Made by a program: the position numbers and the translations under genes | Shown: piece by piece, positions 18,067-28,597 of the stretch | Numbering within the stretch: position 1 is the first letter of the stretch | Layout: each line of letters opens with the position of its first letter | Notes under the pieces: generated by a model | The model's database searches: none | Told to the model about the DNA's origin: nothing | Seen by the model: the letters and a program-made list of their open reading frames with translations, nothing else | Source of the DNA: Alteromonas confluentis | Lineage (GTDB): Bacteria; Pseudomonadota; Gammaproteobacteria; Enterobacterales; Alteromonadaceae | Length of the DNA stretch: 64,000 nucleotides | Assembly (NCBI RefSeq): GCF_001757105.1 | Contig: NZ_MDHN01000015.1 | Span: 124,001 to 188,000, forward strand | Direction of reading: 5' to 3'

Positions 18067-19785
18067 TCAGGTTTCCCGAAGTTGAAAACGCATGGCTGGG
18101 TTATAAGGGGTGAAGTTTTGAACATCGCCACGGGCAGTAATGCGCTGCACCTCTCGCCAATATTCAGGCGTCATCAAATCACCATGAAGCGACTTGAGAA
18201 TATCTTTGAATTTCTTTTTACCTACAATGAAGTGTTCGAACTGTTCCGGGAATACATCGTTAGGGGCAACTGATAAGGTGTCCAGCGCGTAGGGATCATC
18301 GGATTTGGGCAGTTCGCGGAAATTACGATCTTTCATCAGGCAGATCTCATCGTAATCATAGAATATTACCCGGCCGCCTTTGGTAATGCCGAAGTTCTTA
18401 TGCAACATGTCGCCGGGGAAGATATTGGCAAGGGCAATTTGTTTTATGCACAAACCGAGTTCATTAATCGCATTGTGAAGCTTATCCTCATTGGTTTCCT
18501 GTAACAAATACAGGTTCAGCGGCGTCATTTTGCGCTCGATGTAGAGGTGCTTGATGATTAATTCATCGTCAGTGATTTCCAGGCTAGAGGCACAGGTCGC
18601 TTTTAGTTCTTCTATTAATTCAGGCGCCATGCGATTAAGCGGAAAGCGGAAGTTCACATATTCGTGGGTATCTGCCATACGGCCTACGCGGTCAGAGTTT
18701 TTCACCAGCTTGTAGCACTCTTTTACGTGCTCGCGGGTGATTTTCTTACTCTCGGCAAATTCATCCTTGATAATTTTAAACACCACGCCGTAGGTGGGCA
18801 GATGAAATACCATCATGACCAGGCCGCGGGTGCCCGGCGCGCGTTCGAAAATGTCGTTGCTGTTATCTAGGTGTTGCAGATAGTTGCGGAAAAACACGGT
18901 TTTTCCGTGTTTATGGTGGCCAAGCGACATGTACAGCTCAAAGTGCTTTTTATTCGGCATTAACTCCTGCAGAAACGCCGCCACTTCAGCCGGGTACTGG
19001 GTATCTACCATGAAGTAGCTGCGGGCAAAGCCAAATATCACGCTAAGATCCTGCCGGTCGGTAAGCAGGGCATCCACATAAATTTCCTGGCTATTATTGG
19101 TGTGCATGGAAATCACAAAAGGCAGGGTTTCACCGGGCATACAAATGCGCCCGATCAGGTAGGCCGATTTGCCGCGATAGAATACGGGTTTTAAGATTTC
19201 GACTAATTCCACACTGGCGAGTTGCGCTTTGTTCAAACGCTTGCGCAGAGCATTTTCAAGGCTTTCCATGTCGCGCTGACGATCTTCAAAAGCCAGATTA
19301 AAGCGGTATAGCTTGTAAATTGACTCATACATTTCAGCGACCGTGGTGGTGGTATCTAAACTGTTTATCACCTGTGCTCGATCACGCCCTGGCAGATAGC
19401 AGCGGCTCGGCAGCACAAACATCACATCATTTTCGAATGACTGGTGACGAAACAGGCGACCGATGATGGAATTGTAGAAGGTTTCTGCCAGCTCAAACTG
19501 CGGGTGGGTTTCCAGATGGCGGGTATAGGTTTCTTTCATTTGTTGCCAGAAACTGCGATCACGCTGATGCACTTCTACCTGATGGTAGATATCGGCAACC
19601 GCATCAGACACGCTCTTTTCGTAGATATTAAGGCGCTCGCGGGAGGCAATTTGTGTTGCTTGCCATTCGCCGTTTTCGAAGCGCTCTTTGGCTCCCCGGG
19701 TGATGCGGGTAAACCAGCGATAACTTTTATCGAAGTGGGTGAGAATTTGAAAGGCGATTTTGTTCGCCAGGCGCGTGTCTGTCAT
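18067..19785 (-). CDS. aceK: AceK, isocitrate dehydrogenase kinase/phosphatase
   Basis: A 572-residue bifunctional enzyme that phosphorylates and dephosphorylates isocitrate dehydrogenase to divide carbon between the TCA cycle and the glyoxylate shunt. It has the long regulatory N-terminal domain (about 1-310) and the atypical kinase domain with APGTRGLVMMVFHLPTYGVVFK near 320-341 and GRVIFYDYDEICLM near 450-463. Length is normal. Unlike E. coli, no aceB or aceA accompanies it here, a common arrangement in Alteromonadales as far as I know. The start is ATG at 19785. Confidence 0.96.
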   Translation of the reverse strand: MTDTRLANKIAFQILTHFDKSYRWFTRITRGAKERFENGEWQATQIASRERLNIYEKSVSDAVADIYHQVEVHQRDRSFWQQMKETYTRHLETHPQFELAETFYNSIIGRLFRHQSFENDVMFVLPSRCYLPGRDRAQVINSLDTTTTVAEMYESIYKLYRFNLAFEDRQRDMESLENALRKRLNKAQLASVELVEILKPVFYRGKSAYLIGRICMPGETLPFVISMHTNNSQEIYVDALLTDRQDLSVIFGFARSYFMVDTQYPAEVAAFLQELMPNKKHFELYMSLGHHKHGKTVFFRNYLQHLDNSNDIFERAPGTRGLVMMVFHLPTYGVVFKIIKDEFAESKKITREHVKECYKLVKNSDRVGRMADTHEYVNFRFPLNRMAPELIEELKATCASSLEITDDELIIKHLYIERKMTPLNLYLLQETNEDKLHNAINELGLCIKQIALANIFPGDMLHKNFGITKGGRVIFYDYDEICLMKDRNFRELPKSDDPYALDTLSVAPNDVFPEQFEHFIVGKKKFKDILKSLHGDLMTPEYWREVQRITARGDVQNFTPYNPAMRFQLRET

Positions 19786-19935
19786 TGCCGGTGCTCAATC
19801 TGGTTACACAGGCTAACACTAGCACAGCGATTTTAGCGGTCACAACACTCTGGTGAATGCTGACTATCACTAGGATAATTTCAAGGAATGTCAGGCGGCG
19901 AAATAGACTTCACCGCCGTTGCAGTCCGCGATGAA

Positions 19936-20478
19936 TTATATCAAGCCTTTCAGACGCGCGAGGCCTAATGCATTGCAGGTGGTCGCATCGAGAATTTCGC
20001 CGTTTTTGATTTTCTCATCAAGTTCACTAAGGCGAATTTTATGGCAGGTAAGCCCTTCTTCTTCAGCGTCGAGGTTCTGCTCGGTCATAGTGAAGTCTGT
20101 GGCAATCCAAATGTGATAACCCTGATTACAAAAACCGTAGGCTAAATACTGATAACCCACATGGGTCCAACGTTTGGCCAGCAAGCCCGTTTCTTCCTGC
20201 AGTTCGCCAGCGGCGAGCTCTGCCGGATCGGCCTGGCCATTCTCTTCCCAGGTGCCTTGGGGAAATTCTAATTGTCGCTTCTCTACCGGATAACGATATT
20301 GCTCCACCATGTACACATAATCATCCTGGATCGGAATGACTACAGTGAAATCGGGTTTTTCCATCACGCTGTAAATGCCTTGCTGACCGCTAGGACGCTC
20401 GATGGCATCTTCCCGCACTCGCATCCATTTATTCTCGTACACCACTTTACTCGACAGTGTCTTTATTTCTGAAGACAT
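19936..20478 (-). CDS. Nudix hydrolase, ADP-ribose pyrophosphatase-like
   Basis: A 180-residue Nudix protein of the NudF/ADP-ribose pyrophosphatase type: VVYENKWMRVRED near 12-24, VEQYRYPVEKRQLEFPQGTW near 59-78, and the Nudix box from there to AAGELQEETGLL. The box normally reads REUxEE; here the Arg is Gly (GELQEE), while the metal-binding glutamates are kept. The likely substrate is ADP-ribose or a nucleotide sugar, releasing AMP or NMP. It lies about 150 bp before aceK on the same strand, apparently as a separate gene. The start is ATG with AAGGAG nine bases upstream. Confidence 0.85.
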   Translation of the reverse strand: MSSEIKTLSSKVVYENKWMRVREDAIERPSGQQGIYSVMEKPDFTVVIPIQDDYVYMVEQYRYPVEKRQLEFPQGTWEENGQADPAELAAGELQEETGLLAKRWTHVGYQYLAYGFCNQGYHIWIATDFTMTEQNLDAEEEGLTCHKIRLSELDEKIKNGEILDATTCNALGLARLKGLI

Positions 20479-20829
20479 TCGACAGACTCCTTTTAATCCT
20501 TTTTGTTATTCCGGTCGTAAACCGAACCGTTATTTTATGAAAGAAAAATGACAGTTCGTCTACGAAAAGAAGACGGTTAACGGATCTTGTCCGATTAGCC
20601 TTGGAGTTGCATCGGCAGTTGTGATTAACTCCGATGCGCAACGTAGCTGGCTAGTTGCCTAAAAATTCAGCCCGCTTTAACCGCACGTTGTCCTTTTCAA
20701 ATAATAAAAAGTCATCCTTACGAGATGCCTAAGTCTCACCCTGACGCCAGAAATAACAGTAGGCGCAACGACGCCAACATTGCAAAACATGCAATGGATT
20801 GAATTCACATATAAATTCGGGAACACACT
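20479..20829. other. 350-bp promoter region of the Nudix and TonB-receptor genes
   Basis: No gene is visible. A small open frame overlapping the Nudix start on the same strand has a low-complexity Arg/Ser/Phe composition and no ribosome-binding site. The region carries the divergent promoters. A 7-bp inverted repeat with 5-base spacer lies at 20778-20796. Confidence 0.6.
20778..20796. promoter_or_regulatory. Inverted repeat upstream of the TonB-receptor gene
   Basis: Perfect 7-bp arms CATTGCA and TGCAATG are separated by AAACA, centred about 43 bp before the start of the TonB-dependent receptor gene. The position suits an operator or a mRNA 5'-hairpin. I do not recognise the binding protein. 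Confidence 0.4.
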
Positions 20830-23394
20830 ATGCAACAGGAAAGATGCATTTCCTCTAAATTCAGATATTCTCTTCTCTCTGCGGCCATTATCGGCTTGCC
20901 TCTGTCTTTTTCAACGCAGGTGCAGGCGCAAACTGACACCATCGCTGATGCCGATCTTGAAAAAATTCAGGTTGTGGGTTCGCGCCGTGTGGGCCGTACC
21001 GTGAATGACTCGCCAGTACCCATTGATATCATCGATGCGTCTTCTATTGAGGCGACGGGCCTGACAGAAACTAACATGATTCTGAACCAGTTACTGCCTA
21101 GCTTTAACTTTCCGCAGCCTTCCATTACCGACGGTACTGACCATGTGCGTCCTGCGCAGCTGCGTGGCCTGGCACCCGACCACACGCTGGTACTGGTAAA
21201 CGGCAAACGTCGTCACACCAGCGCACTGCTTAACCTGAACGGTTCAGTGGGCCGTGGCTCATCGGCAGTAGACTTAAATGCCATTCCAGCCAATGCTATC
21301 AAGCGTATTGAAGTACTGCGTGATGGTGCGGCAGCCCAGTATGGTTCTGACGCCATTGCCGGTGTTATCAACATTGTATTGAAAGACGCTTCCGAAGGCG
21401 GTGAGTTTTCTGCCACTTACGGTGCAAACGTGACCACCATGGACGGCGTGCCAGATTTAAACGGTGTGTACATTAATGATGAAGGTAACTTAGGTTTTGA
21501 TACCGGTTCCGACCGCAGCGTGACCGACGGACAAACTGCCACCTTGCGCGGCAACATGGGCTTCGAATGGGGCGATGATGGCTTCATCAATGTGTCTGCA
21601 GAATATCGCGACCGTGGTCAGGCTAATCGTGCCGATTTCGACCCACGCGAAAACTATGCCCGCGATGCTGATGGCAACCTCGACCCGCGTGAACTGACAG
21701 TTAACCGTTACAATCACGTTTATGGTAACGGTGAAGTAGAAGACTACGCCCTGTTTATTAACGCCGGTAAAGCACTCACCGAAAACGTAGAGTTTTATGG
21801 TACTGCCGGTGCCAGCACCCGTGATTCCATCAGCGGTGGCTTCTATCGCCGCGCTCAGGATGGCCGAAACATTGTGACCATTTACCCTGACGGCTTCCTG
21901 CCGCAAATCACCACCGATATCACCGATACGTCATTACTTGCTGGTATCAAAGGCTACGGCAATGTGTGGAATTACGACCTGTCTGTTACCCATGGTGGTA
22001 ACAAACTGGAGTACGGCGTAGTAAATACGCTAAACACTTCTGTGGGCCCAACCAGCCAAACTAGCTTCGACGCTGGTACACTGGAATATAACACCACTGT
22101 TGTGAATGCGGATGCCTCTCGTCTGGTAGACACCGGTGTGTTCTACAGTGAAATGAACTTCGCCATGGGCGCAGAATATCGTCACGAGAGCTATGAGATC
22201 TCAGCTGGTGAAGAAGCGTCTTACCTGCAGGGGCCTTACGCGGCAGGCGGTCTTGAAATTGCCGGTGAAGGCGACACCCTGGCTGCGGCCGGTTCTCAGG
22301 TATTTCCTGGCTTTACACCTGCATCTGCTGGCGATAACAGCCGTCACAACTACAGTTTCTATGTAGATTTAGAAGCTGACGTGCTGGAAAACTGGAATGT
22401 TGCGGTAGCTGGTCGTTACGAAGACTACTCTGACTTCGGTAGCACTTTTAACTGGAAACTGTCTAACCGGGTGACTATCACTGATGAGTTTGCGTTGCGC
22501 GCGTCGGTTTCTACCGGTTTCCGTGCGCCTTCTCTGCAACAGCAGTACTTTACTTCTATCTCTACAGTATTCATTGACGATGTACCTACCGAAACCGGTA
22601 CTTTTGCGCCTTCCAGTGAAGTAGCGCAGGCATTAGGTAGCCCGGGGCTGGATGCCGAGGAATCGACGAACTACAGTGCTGGCTTCACTTATTCGCCAAC
22701 GGCTGATTTTAACCTGACTGTAGATTTCTATCGCATCGATATTGATGATCGCATCGTGTTATCGAACAACTTGTCTGGTGAAGCCATTACTGCACTGCTG
22801 GCGGGCACCGGTGCGACTCAGGGACGTTTCTTCCTGAATGCTATCGACTCACGGACCCAGGGTGTCGATATCGTGTCTACTTACACGCTGCAAACGGCAG
22901 AGTGGGGCGCATTCAACTTCAATCTGGGCGCGAACTTCAACGACAACGAAGTGACCGATGTGATTGATGCACCAGAAGTGCTGCAGAATGCTGGGTTTGA
23001 CCAGGACAACCTGTTCTCGGGTGTTGAACTGCGTCGCTTTGAATCCAGTTCGCCGGATAACAAGCTCAACCTGGGCGTGACCTGGAACTACGATCGCTAC
23101 ACCACCACACTTCGCACTACCCGTTACGGTGAAGTGGAAGATCCAGCTTCTACTGCGGCAACCAATGAAATCATTCCTGCTGAGTGGATCACCGACCTAG
23201 ACGTAAATGTGGCACTAACGGAAGGATTGTCGGTATCGGTAGGTGCTAACAACCTGTTTGATGTGTACCCGGAAGCAAGCCGCTACCTGGTTGAGTCGCC
23301 GTCTACATTTACTAACCTGTTCCCGTATTCTGGCTTCTCGCCTTACGGTTTCACTGGTCGTTATGTGTACGGTAAAGTGACTTATCGCTTCTAA
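20830..23394 (+). CDS. TonB-dependent outer-membrane receptor
   Basis: An 854-residue receptor. It has a signal peptide (about 1-34, ending QVQAQ), a TonB-box-like EKIQVVGSRR near 45-54, a plug domain (about 60-185) with VLVNGKRRHTSALLNLN and VLRDGAAAQYGSDAIAGVIN, and a 22-strand barrel ending in YGKVTYRF with the terminal aromatic. It imports a ligand using TonB-ExbBD energy. Substrate is not evident: no siderophore, B12 or sugar genes adjoin it, and the class is common for carbohydrate or peptide uptake in Alteromonas. The ribosome-binding site is weak (CGGGA). A bidirectional terminator follows. Confidence 0.92.
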   Translation: MQQERCISSKFRYSLLSAAIIGLPLSFSTQVQAQTDTIADADLEKIQVVGSRRVGRTVNDSPVPIDIIDASSIEATGLTETNMILNQLLPSFNFPQPSITDGTDHVRPAQLRGLAPDHTLVLVNGKRRHTSALLNLNGSVGRGSSAVDLNAIPANAIKRIEVLRDGAAAQYGSDAIAGVINIVLKDASEGGEFSATYGANVTTMDGVPDLNGVYINDEGNLGFDTGSDRSVTDGQTATLRGNMGFEWGDDGFINVSAEYRDRGQANRADFDPRENYARDADGNLDPRELTVNRYNHVYGNGEVEDYALFINAGKALTENVEFYGTAGASTRDSISGGFYRRAQDGRNIVTIYPDGFLPQITTDITDTSLLAGIKGYGNVWNYDLSVTHGGNKLEYGVVNTLNTSVGPTSQTSFDAGTLEYNTTVVNADASRLVDTGVFYSEMNFAMGAEYRHESYEISAGEEASYLQGPYAAGGLEIAGEGDTLAAAGSQVFPGFTPASAGDNSRHNYSFYVDLEADVLENWNVAVAGRYEDYSDFGSTFNWKLSNRVTITDEFALRASVSTGFRAPSLQQQYFTSISTVFIDDVPTETGTFAPSSEVAQALGSPGLDAEESTNYSAGFTYSPTADFNLTVDFYRIDIDDRIVLSNNLSGEAITALLAGTGATQGRFFLNAIDSRTQGVDIVSTYTLQTAEWGAFNFNLGANFNDNEVTDVIDAPEVLQNAGFDQDNLFSGVELRRFESSSPDNKLNLGVTWNYDRYTTTLRTTRYGEVEDPASTAATNEIIPAEWITDLDVNVALTEGLSVSVGANNLFDVYPEASRYLVESPSTFTNLFPYSGFSPYGFTGRYVYGKVTYRF

Positions 23395-23408
23395 GCGTGA
23401 AGCTTACA

Positions 23409-23447
23409 AAAAAGCCGGCGGTTCAGTGAAGTGTCCGCCGGCTTTTT
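23409..23447. terminator. Bidirectional hairpin terminator, TonB receptor / porin
   Basis: A perfect 13-bp stem (23409-23421 with 23435-23447) with a 13-base loop carries A5 and T5 ends. It ends the plus-strand receptor gene and the minus-strand bet-porin operon. Confidence 0.9.
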
Positions 23448-23463
23448 GTTACCTGATGAAAAA

Positions 23464-24177
23464 CTAGAAGCTAAATGTTCTGCTGACTGATGCCACAATG
23501 CGGGCATCTGCTCTGTCGAGATCCATGGTGGTATCTTCTGCCGCCAAGGAAAAATCAAACCCCTGATAAGAAGTCAGGTAAGCCAGTCGCCAGTGATAAT
23601 AGTCGTTATTGCCGTCCCAGCTCCATGCTTGTTCATCATGGCTGTTTGAGCGGTCTCCACTAATGCGAATGGTGTGACCCGGCGCCACTTCAAAAGAATG
23701 GGCCAGCATAATAATTGAGTGCCCACCACCCAATCCGAAATAATCCCAGCTATACCAGAAGTTGAGCTCTGTATTACCCAGTTTATTGCCGTGATTAAAG
23801 CTGGCGTAGACTTCCGGGTAATTGTAGTCGCTGCTGTAGTCGGCGCCGTGGTAAGTGTAATAAGCAATACCGGTATCCAGACTCAGGCTGTCGGTCAGCT
23901 CCTGGTAATAACCCGTGTATCCGTCCCACTCCAGTTTGGTTTCATCACCGGCATAGTCAATGTTAGACGCCCAGGTGCCCGCATACCAGCCATTGTCGGC
24001 GCTGTAGTCTATGCTGCCCTGCAAAGCAGGGTTGTTCTGTGTTTGGCTCACACCATTGAAGGTGTAGTCAGAATTTAACGAAACGGTGCCAGACCAATCG
24101 GCCTGGGCATCAGCGGCTACCAATAGACTGGTAGCTGCCAACGGTAATAGTGATTTAATTAATACTGCTTTTTTCAT
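23464..24177 (-). CDS. TorF-family putative outer-membrane porin
   Basis: A 237-residue outer-membrane beta-barrel protein of the TorF/TIGR02001 putative porin family. The signal peptide is about 1-26 (AADAQA), the mature protein starts DWSGTVSLNSDYTFNGVSQT, the typical family opening, and it ends in the aromatic SRTFSF of barrel proteins. The gene starts immediately after the transporter stop (TAA then ATG), so it is the distal gene of the bet operon. This suggests outer-membrane passage for choline or betaine, which is inference; related porins also occur alone. Confidence 0.82.
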   Translation of the reverse strand: MKKAVLIKSLLPLAATSLLVAADAQADWSGTVSLNSDYTFNGVSQTQNNPALQGSIDYSADNGWYAGTWASNIDYAGDETKLEWDGYTGYYQELTDSLSLDTGIAYYTYHGADYSSDYNYPEVYASFNHGNKLGNTELNFWYSWDYFGLGGGHSIIMLAHSFEVAPGHTIRISGDRSNSHDEQAWSWDGNNDYYHWRLAYLTSYQGFDFSLAAEDTTMDLDRADARIVASVSRTFSF

Positions 24178-25395
24178 TTAATTAAGTGTCTCTATTTTAG
24201 TGAAATCAATTTTGTTTTCTTTTGGTGAAGCTTCGATATTGCTGACTTTTCTTGCTTTAGTGACAGCCATGTAACCGGCGCAAATGAAGAACAAGCCAAT
24301 CACTAACGCGCCCACCCACTGGATTTTCAGGAAATCCAGCTGGAACAGCATGGTAAGTAAACTCAATACCACCACGTTGCCGATGATGTATTTGGCTTTG
24401 CCAAAACGGGCCACAGTGATATTCAGGTTGTCGGTGTACAGACGCACCAGTGAATCCAATGAATTCAGCACGAATGTGATACCTACAAAGGCCATGGCCA
24501 GGTTGTATAAGCCGCCCGTGGTCAAACCGTTATCGTGATAGAAGTATAGTACGGAGAACCAGGTGGCGATGGGGATCGACGGAAATATCAGCATTGCCGC
24601 CAGAACCTGATAGGTGCGTAAACCACCCACGAAACGGGAGGTAAACTGACCAATCATGATGCTCCAGGCAAACCACCAGAACAGATAGAATTCGTGATAA
24701 TCGTTCAGTGGCAACAGAAACTGTTCAATATTGCCAAAGTAGTCGCCCATCATGGCGGTGGTGTTAATAAACGCACCTACCGAGCCGTTGTCACCTAAGA
24801 AGGCGCCTGCCCACATCAGCGCGATAAGGCCGATGAATAACCAGGTGGTCGACAAGCTTAAGATACGAACGTATTTCAAGCTGGTACTGGAATATACCGC
24901 CCCGCTAATTACCGCCAGAACAATAAGATAAAAAATACCCGTTCCCACGCTGGTGTCTTCCAGTGAAGGCAAGTACCAGGGCAAATTTGCCAGTAGTAAA
25001 TAAGCGGTGAAGGCACAGGTACCAATGATCACCACGTTATTGATGAACTTTACCCAGGGGATCTCGAAAAACTTCACCCGCGGTTCAATCACGCAAAAAT
25101 AGAAACAGGTAAGGAAATAGAAGCTCCAAATCAAAAAACCCCAGAACCCGAACTCTATGGCTAACGGGTTGGCAAAACTGTATTCCGGGCTGGTGGCAGT
25201 ATCGGCGTAACCGGCAAATTCAGTAAGCGGGAACATGATCAGGCCCACATCGAGCCCAGAGGTAAACAAAATAGCGATAAACGTTAATGTGCGAACCGGG
25301 GTAACACCGACACAGCGGATGCGGCCCCATTTCAACAGGATAAAGGCGATAGACGCGTACGTGAATATCAGCCCGGCGGATAACCAGGTGGTCAT
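24178..25395 (-). CDS. Short BCCT-family choline/betaine transporter
   Basis: A 405-residue inner-membrane protein with about 11 hydrophobic segments. The BCCT signature region is recognisable as FWWFAWSIMIGQFTSRF near 246-262, and GLDVGLIMFPLTEFAGYAD near 48-66 occupies the place of the substrate-loop helix. Usual BCCT proteins are 500-670 residues, so this is short at both ends. The start is placed at the ATG (MTTWLSAG) with GGGAGA five bases upstream, rather than at an upstream TTG. It follows betA by about 50 bp and abuts the porin, so choline uptake is the likely role. Confidence 0.75.
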   Translation of the reverse strand: MTTWLSAGLIFTYASIAFILLKWGRIRCVGVTPVRTLTFIAILFTSGLDVGLIMFPLTEFAGYADTATSPEYSFANPLAIEFGFWGFLIWSFYFLTCFYFCVIEPRVKFFEIPWVKFINNVVIIGTCAFTAYLLLANLPWYLPSLEDTSVGTGIFYLIVLAVISGAVYSSTSLKYVRILSLSTTWLFIGLIALMWAGAFLGDNGSVGAFINTTAMMGDYFGNIEQFLLPLNDYHEFYLFWWFAWSIMIGQFTSRFVGGLRTYQVLAAMLIFPSIPIATWFSVLYFYHDNGLTTGGLYNLAMAFVGITFVLNSLDSLVRLYTDNLNITVARFGKAKYIIGNVVVLSLLTMLFQLDFLKIQWVGALVIGLFFICAGYMAVTKARKVSNIEASPKENKIDFTKIETLN

Positions 25396-25444
25396 AATTT
25401 CTCCCAAGTTAAATGCTGTTCGAGCGTAAACTGGCGAGTAACCC

Positions 25445-27106
25445 TTACGGATTAGCTCGCTGCTTAGTCTGCCAGTCCTGTTCCATCAGAACGGGTGTAT
25501 CGGTCGCCGGTGGTAATGCAGATTTGCCCAGAATTAAATCTGCGGCTCGCTCTGCAACCATAATTGTCGGCGAATTGAGGTTGCCGTTGGGAATGGTGGG
25601 GAAGATGGAGGAATCCACTACCCGCAAACCTTTCACGCCGTGTACCCGCGTTTGCGGATCCACTACGGCCATATCGTCTGTGCCCATTTTGCATGAGCAC
25701 GAAGGGTGATAAGCACTTTCAACGTTCTGACGCACAAAGGCATCAATTTCTTCGTCGGTTTGTACGTGTTTACCCGGTTGGATCTCTTCACCGCGATAGG
25801 CAGATAACGCATCCTGACCAATGATTTCCCGTGTCAGTTTCACGCAATCACGGAAGCCTTCGCGGTCTTCCTCTTCAGCTAAGTAGTTGAACAGGATCTC
25901 TGGTGGCACGGTTGGATCTGCCGATGTCACCTTAATATGGCCGCGACTTTTTGGCTTGTTATGGCCAATGTGAACCTGGAAACCATGTCCTTTCACGGCA
26001 CTCTTACCGTCGTAACGCATGGCTGCTGGCAAGAAGTGATACTGCAAATCAGGCCATTCAACGCCGGCTTTAGAACGAATAAAGCCGCAGGATTCGAAGT
26101 GATTGGTTGCACCCAGCCCCTTCTTTGTGAGGATCCAGCGAACACCAATTTTTAACTTGCTCCACCAGTCCAGCTTGCCGTTCAGCGTAATGGGCTTGTT
26201 GCAGCGGAACTGGAAATAAAACTCCAGGTGATCCTGCAGGTTCTGGCCCACGCCCGGAAGCGCATGTTTAACCTCAATGCCTGCCGACTTGAGGGTATCA
26301 GCGTCGCCCACACCAGAAAGTTGTAGCAGGTGAGGGGAGCCAACGGAACCAGCCGATAAAATCACTTCATCAGCAAAATACTCTTCCGTGTTGCCCTTGC
26401 GGGTTAACCGAACCCCTTTTGCGACTTTGTCGTCGATAAGGACTTTTTCAACCAGTGCATGAGTGATAACAGTAAGGTTACTGCGGCCCATGGCAGGACG
26501 AAGATACGCATTCGATGCCGACCAGCGTACACCGTCTTTAACCGTCATATGCATGGGGCCGAAGCCTTCCTGCAAAGCGCCGTTATAATCTTTGGTTTCG
26601 AAATAACCCGCTTCAACGCCCGCTTCGATAAAAGCAGAATAAAGCGGATTTTCCATGTTATTGCCGTTATTGGTGGCCAACGGCCCTTTGCCGCCACGAT
26701 ACTCGTCGCCGCCAAACGCCCAGCTTTCCGCCTTTTTAAAATACGGCAGACAGTGGGCATAGCTCCAGTCGGTGGCACCGTGTTGTTCCCACTCATCAAA
26801 ATCTTTGGCATGACCGCGCACATACACCATGCCATTAATCGACGAAGAGCCGCCAAGCACACGACCACGGGGGCAGTGCATTTTACGATTATCCAAATGA
26901 GGCTCTGGCTCGGTTTCAAACTGCCAGGCATACTTTGTCGTGTTCATCGGAATAGACAGTGCAGTAGGCATCTGAATAAAGATGCTTTTATCACTCCCCC
27001 CATTCTCAATGAGCAATACGTTGTGGTCGCCGCTTTCAGTAAGACGATTGGCTAACACGCAACCTGCTGAACCGGCACCGACAATAATATAATCAAACTT
27101 CTGCAT
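25445..27106 (-). CDS. betA: BetA, choline dehydrogenase
   Basis: A 553-residue GMC-family FAD oxidoreductase that oxidises choline to betaine aldehyde at the inner membrane. The FAD-binding motif [16 protein letters not shown] is at about 7-22; the GMC signatures are [20 protein letters not shown] near 80-99 and [19 protein letters not shown] near 254-272. The catalytic region ends [26 protein letters not shown] precedes the ATG. It follows betB by 13 bp. Length and motifs are normal. Confidence 0.95.
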   Translation of the reverse strand: MQKFDYIIVGAGSAGCVLANRLTESGDHNVLLIENGGSDKSIFIQMPTALSIPMNTTKYAWQFETEPEPHLDNRKMHCPRGRVLGGSSSINGMVYVRGHAKDFDEWEQHGATDWSYAHCLPYFKKAESWAFGGDEYRGGKGPLATNNGNNMENPLYSAFIEAGVEAGYFETKDYNGALQEGFGPMHMTVKDGVRWSASNAYLRPAMGRSNLTVITHALVEKVLIDDKVAKGVRLTRKGNTEEYFADEVILSAGSVGSPHLLQLSGVGDADTLKSAGIEVKHALPGVGQNLQDHLEFYFQFRCNKPITLNGKLDWWSKLKIGVRWILTKKGLGATNHFESCGFIRSKAGVEWPDLQYHFLPAAMRYDGKSAVKGHGFQVHIGHNKPKSRGHIKVTSADPTVPPEILFNYLAEEEDREGFRDCVKLTREIIGQDALSAYRGEEIQPGKHVQTDEEIDAFVRQNVESAYHPSCSCKMGTDDMAVVDPQTRVHGVKGLRVVDSSIFPTIPNGNLNSPTIMVAERAADLILGKSALPPATDTPVLMEQDWQTKQRANP

Positions 27107-27119
27107 CAGACCTCCTGAA

Positions 27120-28583
27120 TTAAAACGGGCTTTCTACATCAGACATGCCGATGTAAACCGCTTTGGTCTGGGTGTAGTGATACAGGGTTTTCAACCCATT
27201 TTCGCGACCAATACCCGACTGCTTATAGCCGCCAACCGGCATTTCAGCCGGTGATGCACCGTAGCTGTTAATCCAGCAAATACCGGCTTCCATCTGATGG
27301 ATAACGCGGTGTGCACGGGTGATGTCTTTGGTGAAAACGCCTGCTGCGAGACCAAGGTGTGTGTCGTTCGCCCGGGCGATCACTTCGTCTTCGTCGTCGA
27401 AGGTTAATACCGACATCACCGGACCGAAAATTTCTTCCTTCACAATGGTCATATCGTCGGTGCAGTCAGTGAAAATGGTCGGTGCAACAAAATAACCGTT
27501 TGGCGCAGATGCGGGTTTAAGTGCGTGTCCACCGGTTACCAGCGTCGCGCCTTCATCTTTACCTTTCTGGATATAATCCATCACCAGGTTACGGTGCTTC
27601 TCAGAGATCAATGCTCCCAGATTCGTAGCAGGGTCCATCGGATCGCCGGCAACGATGTTCTGTTCAGTGCGTTGCTTAAGTTTTTCGATGAACTCGGCAT
27701 AAACACGCTTATGTACGAAAACCCGGGTACCGTTGGTACACACTTCGCCTTGGGTGTAAAAGTTCGCGAGCATGGCGGCAGAAACCGCATTGTCTACATC
27801 CACATCATCAAAAATGATGAGTGGCGATTTGCCGCCTAACTCCATGGTGACGTCTTTCAATGAAGAAGCAGAGCTCGCCATGACTTTTTTACCTGTACCC
27901 ACTTCGCCAGTGAACGATACTTTGGCAATTTCAGGGTGCGCGGTTAGCCAGGCACCCACTTCACCGTCGCCCTGAACTACGTTGAACACACCTGCGGGTA
28001 CACCCGCTTCAATGAAGATCTCAGCCAGCTTGAGTGCGCCCAGCGGGGTTTCTTCTGAGGGCTTAAAAATCATCGCATTTCCGCAGGCCAATGCCGGTGC
28101 AGATTTCCAACAGGCAATTTGCAGCGGATAGTTCCAGGCACCGATACCGGCACAAATCCCAAGGGGTTCCTGACGGGTGTAGTAGAAGTCGCCGCCTAAA
28201 TCTTGTTGATTACCTTCGATGGAAGGCGCAAGGCCAGCAAAGAACTCGATGCTGTCTGCACCGGTTACCACATCGACCACCGACGCTTCCTGCCAGGCTT
28301 TACCCGTATCCAGAACTTCAATTTTTGCCAGCTCGTCATTGCGTTTACGCAATAAGGCAACCGCTTTCAACAAAATGCGGCTACGTTCCATTCCTGACAT
28401 TTTTTTCCAAACAGCAAAGCCTTCCTGGGCGCTTTCCATTGCTGCCTGTTTGACATCATCACAAGCTTTTTCCATTTGATAGGCCACTTCACCGGTGGCG
28501 GGGTTAATGACATCAAAGGTTTCACCTGTGCTATTGGCCAGGTATTTACCATGTACGAAATTCTGGTAGCGGGGTAACGACAT
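27120..28583 (-). CDS. betB: BetB, betaine aldehyde dehydrogenase
   Basis: A 487-residue NAD(P)+-dependent aldehyde dehydrogenase that converts betaine aldehyde to glycine betaine. Visible are [21 protein letters not shown] near 153-173, [13 protein letters not shown] near 222-234, the catalytic Glu in [11 protein letters not shown] and catalytic Cys in [14 protein letters not shown]. The start chosen is the ATG of MSLPRYQNF with CGGAG seven bases upstream; an in-frame TTG 21 bases earlier overlaps the end of betI and is less likely. Order betI-betB-betA matches other gammaproteobacteria. Confidence 0.95.
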   Translation of the reverse strand: MSLPRYQNFVHGKYLANSTGETFDVINPATGEVAYQMEKACDDVKQAAMESAQEGFAVWKKMSGMERSRILLKAVALLRKRNDELAKIEVLDTGKAWQEASVVDVVTGADSIEFFAGLAPSIEGNQQDLGGDFYYTRQEPLGICAGIGAWNYPLQIACWKSAPALACGNAMIFKPSEETPLGALKLAEIFIEAGVPAGVFNVVQGDGEVGAWLTAHPEIAKVSFTGEVGTGKKVMASSASSLKDVTMELGGKSPLIIFDDVDVDNAVSAAMLANFYTQGEVCTNGTRVFVHKRVYAEFIEKLKQRTEQNIVAGDPMDPATNLGALISEKHRNLVMDYIQKGKDEGATLVTGGHALKPASAPNGYFVAPTIFTDCTDDMTIVKEEIFGPVMSVLTFDDEDEVIARANDTHLGLAAGVFTKDITRAHRVIHQMEAGICWINSYGASPAEMPVGGYKQSGIGRENGLKTLYHYTQTKAVYIGMSDVESPF

Positions 28584-28597
28584 TAAATGCTCCGAAA

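Noticed and set aside
26459-27055. 198-codon plus-strand frame antisense to betA
   Set aside because: It lies wholly inside a strongly supported dehydrogenase gene; its length follows from the codon bias of the opposite strand.
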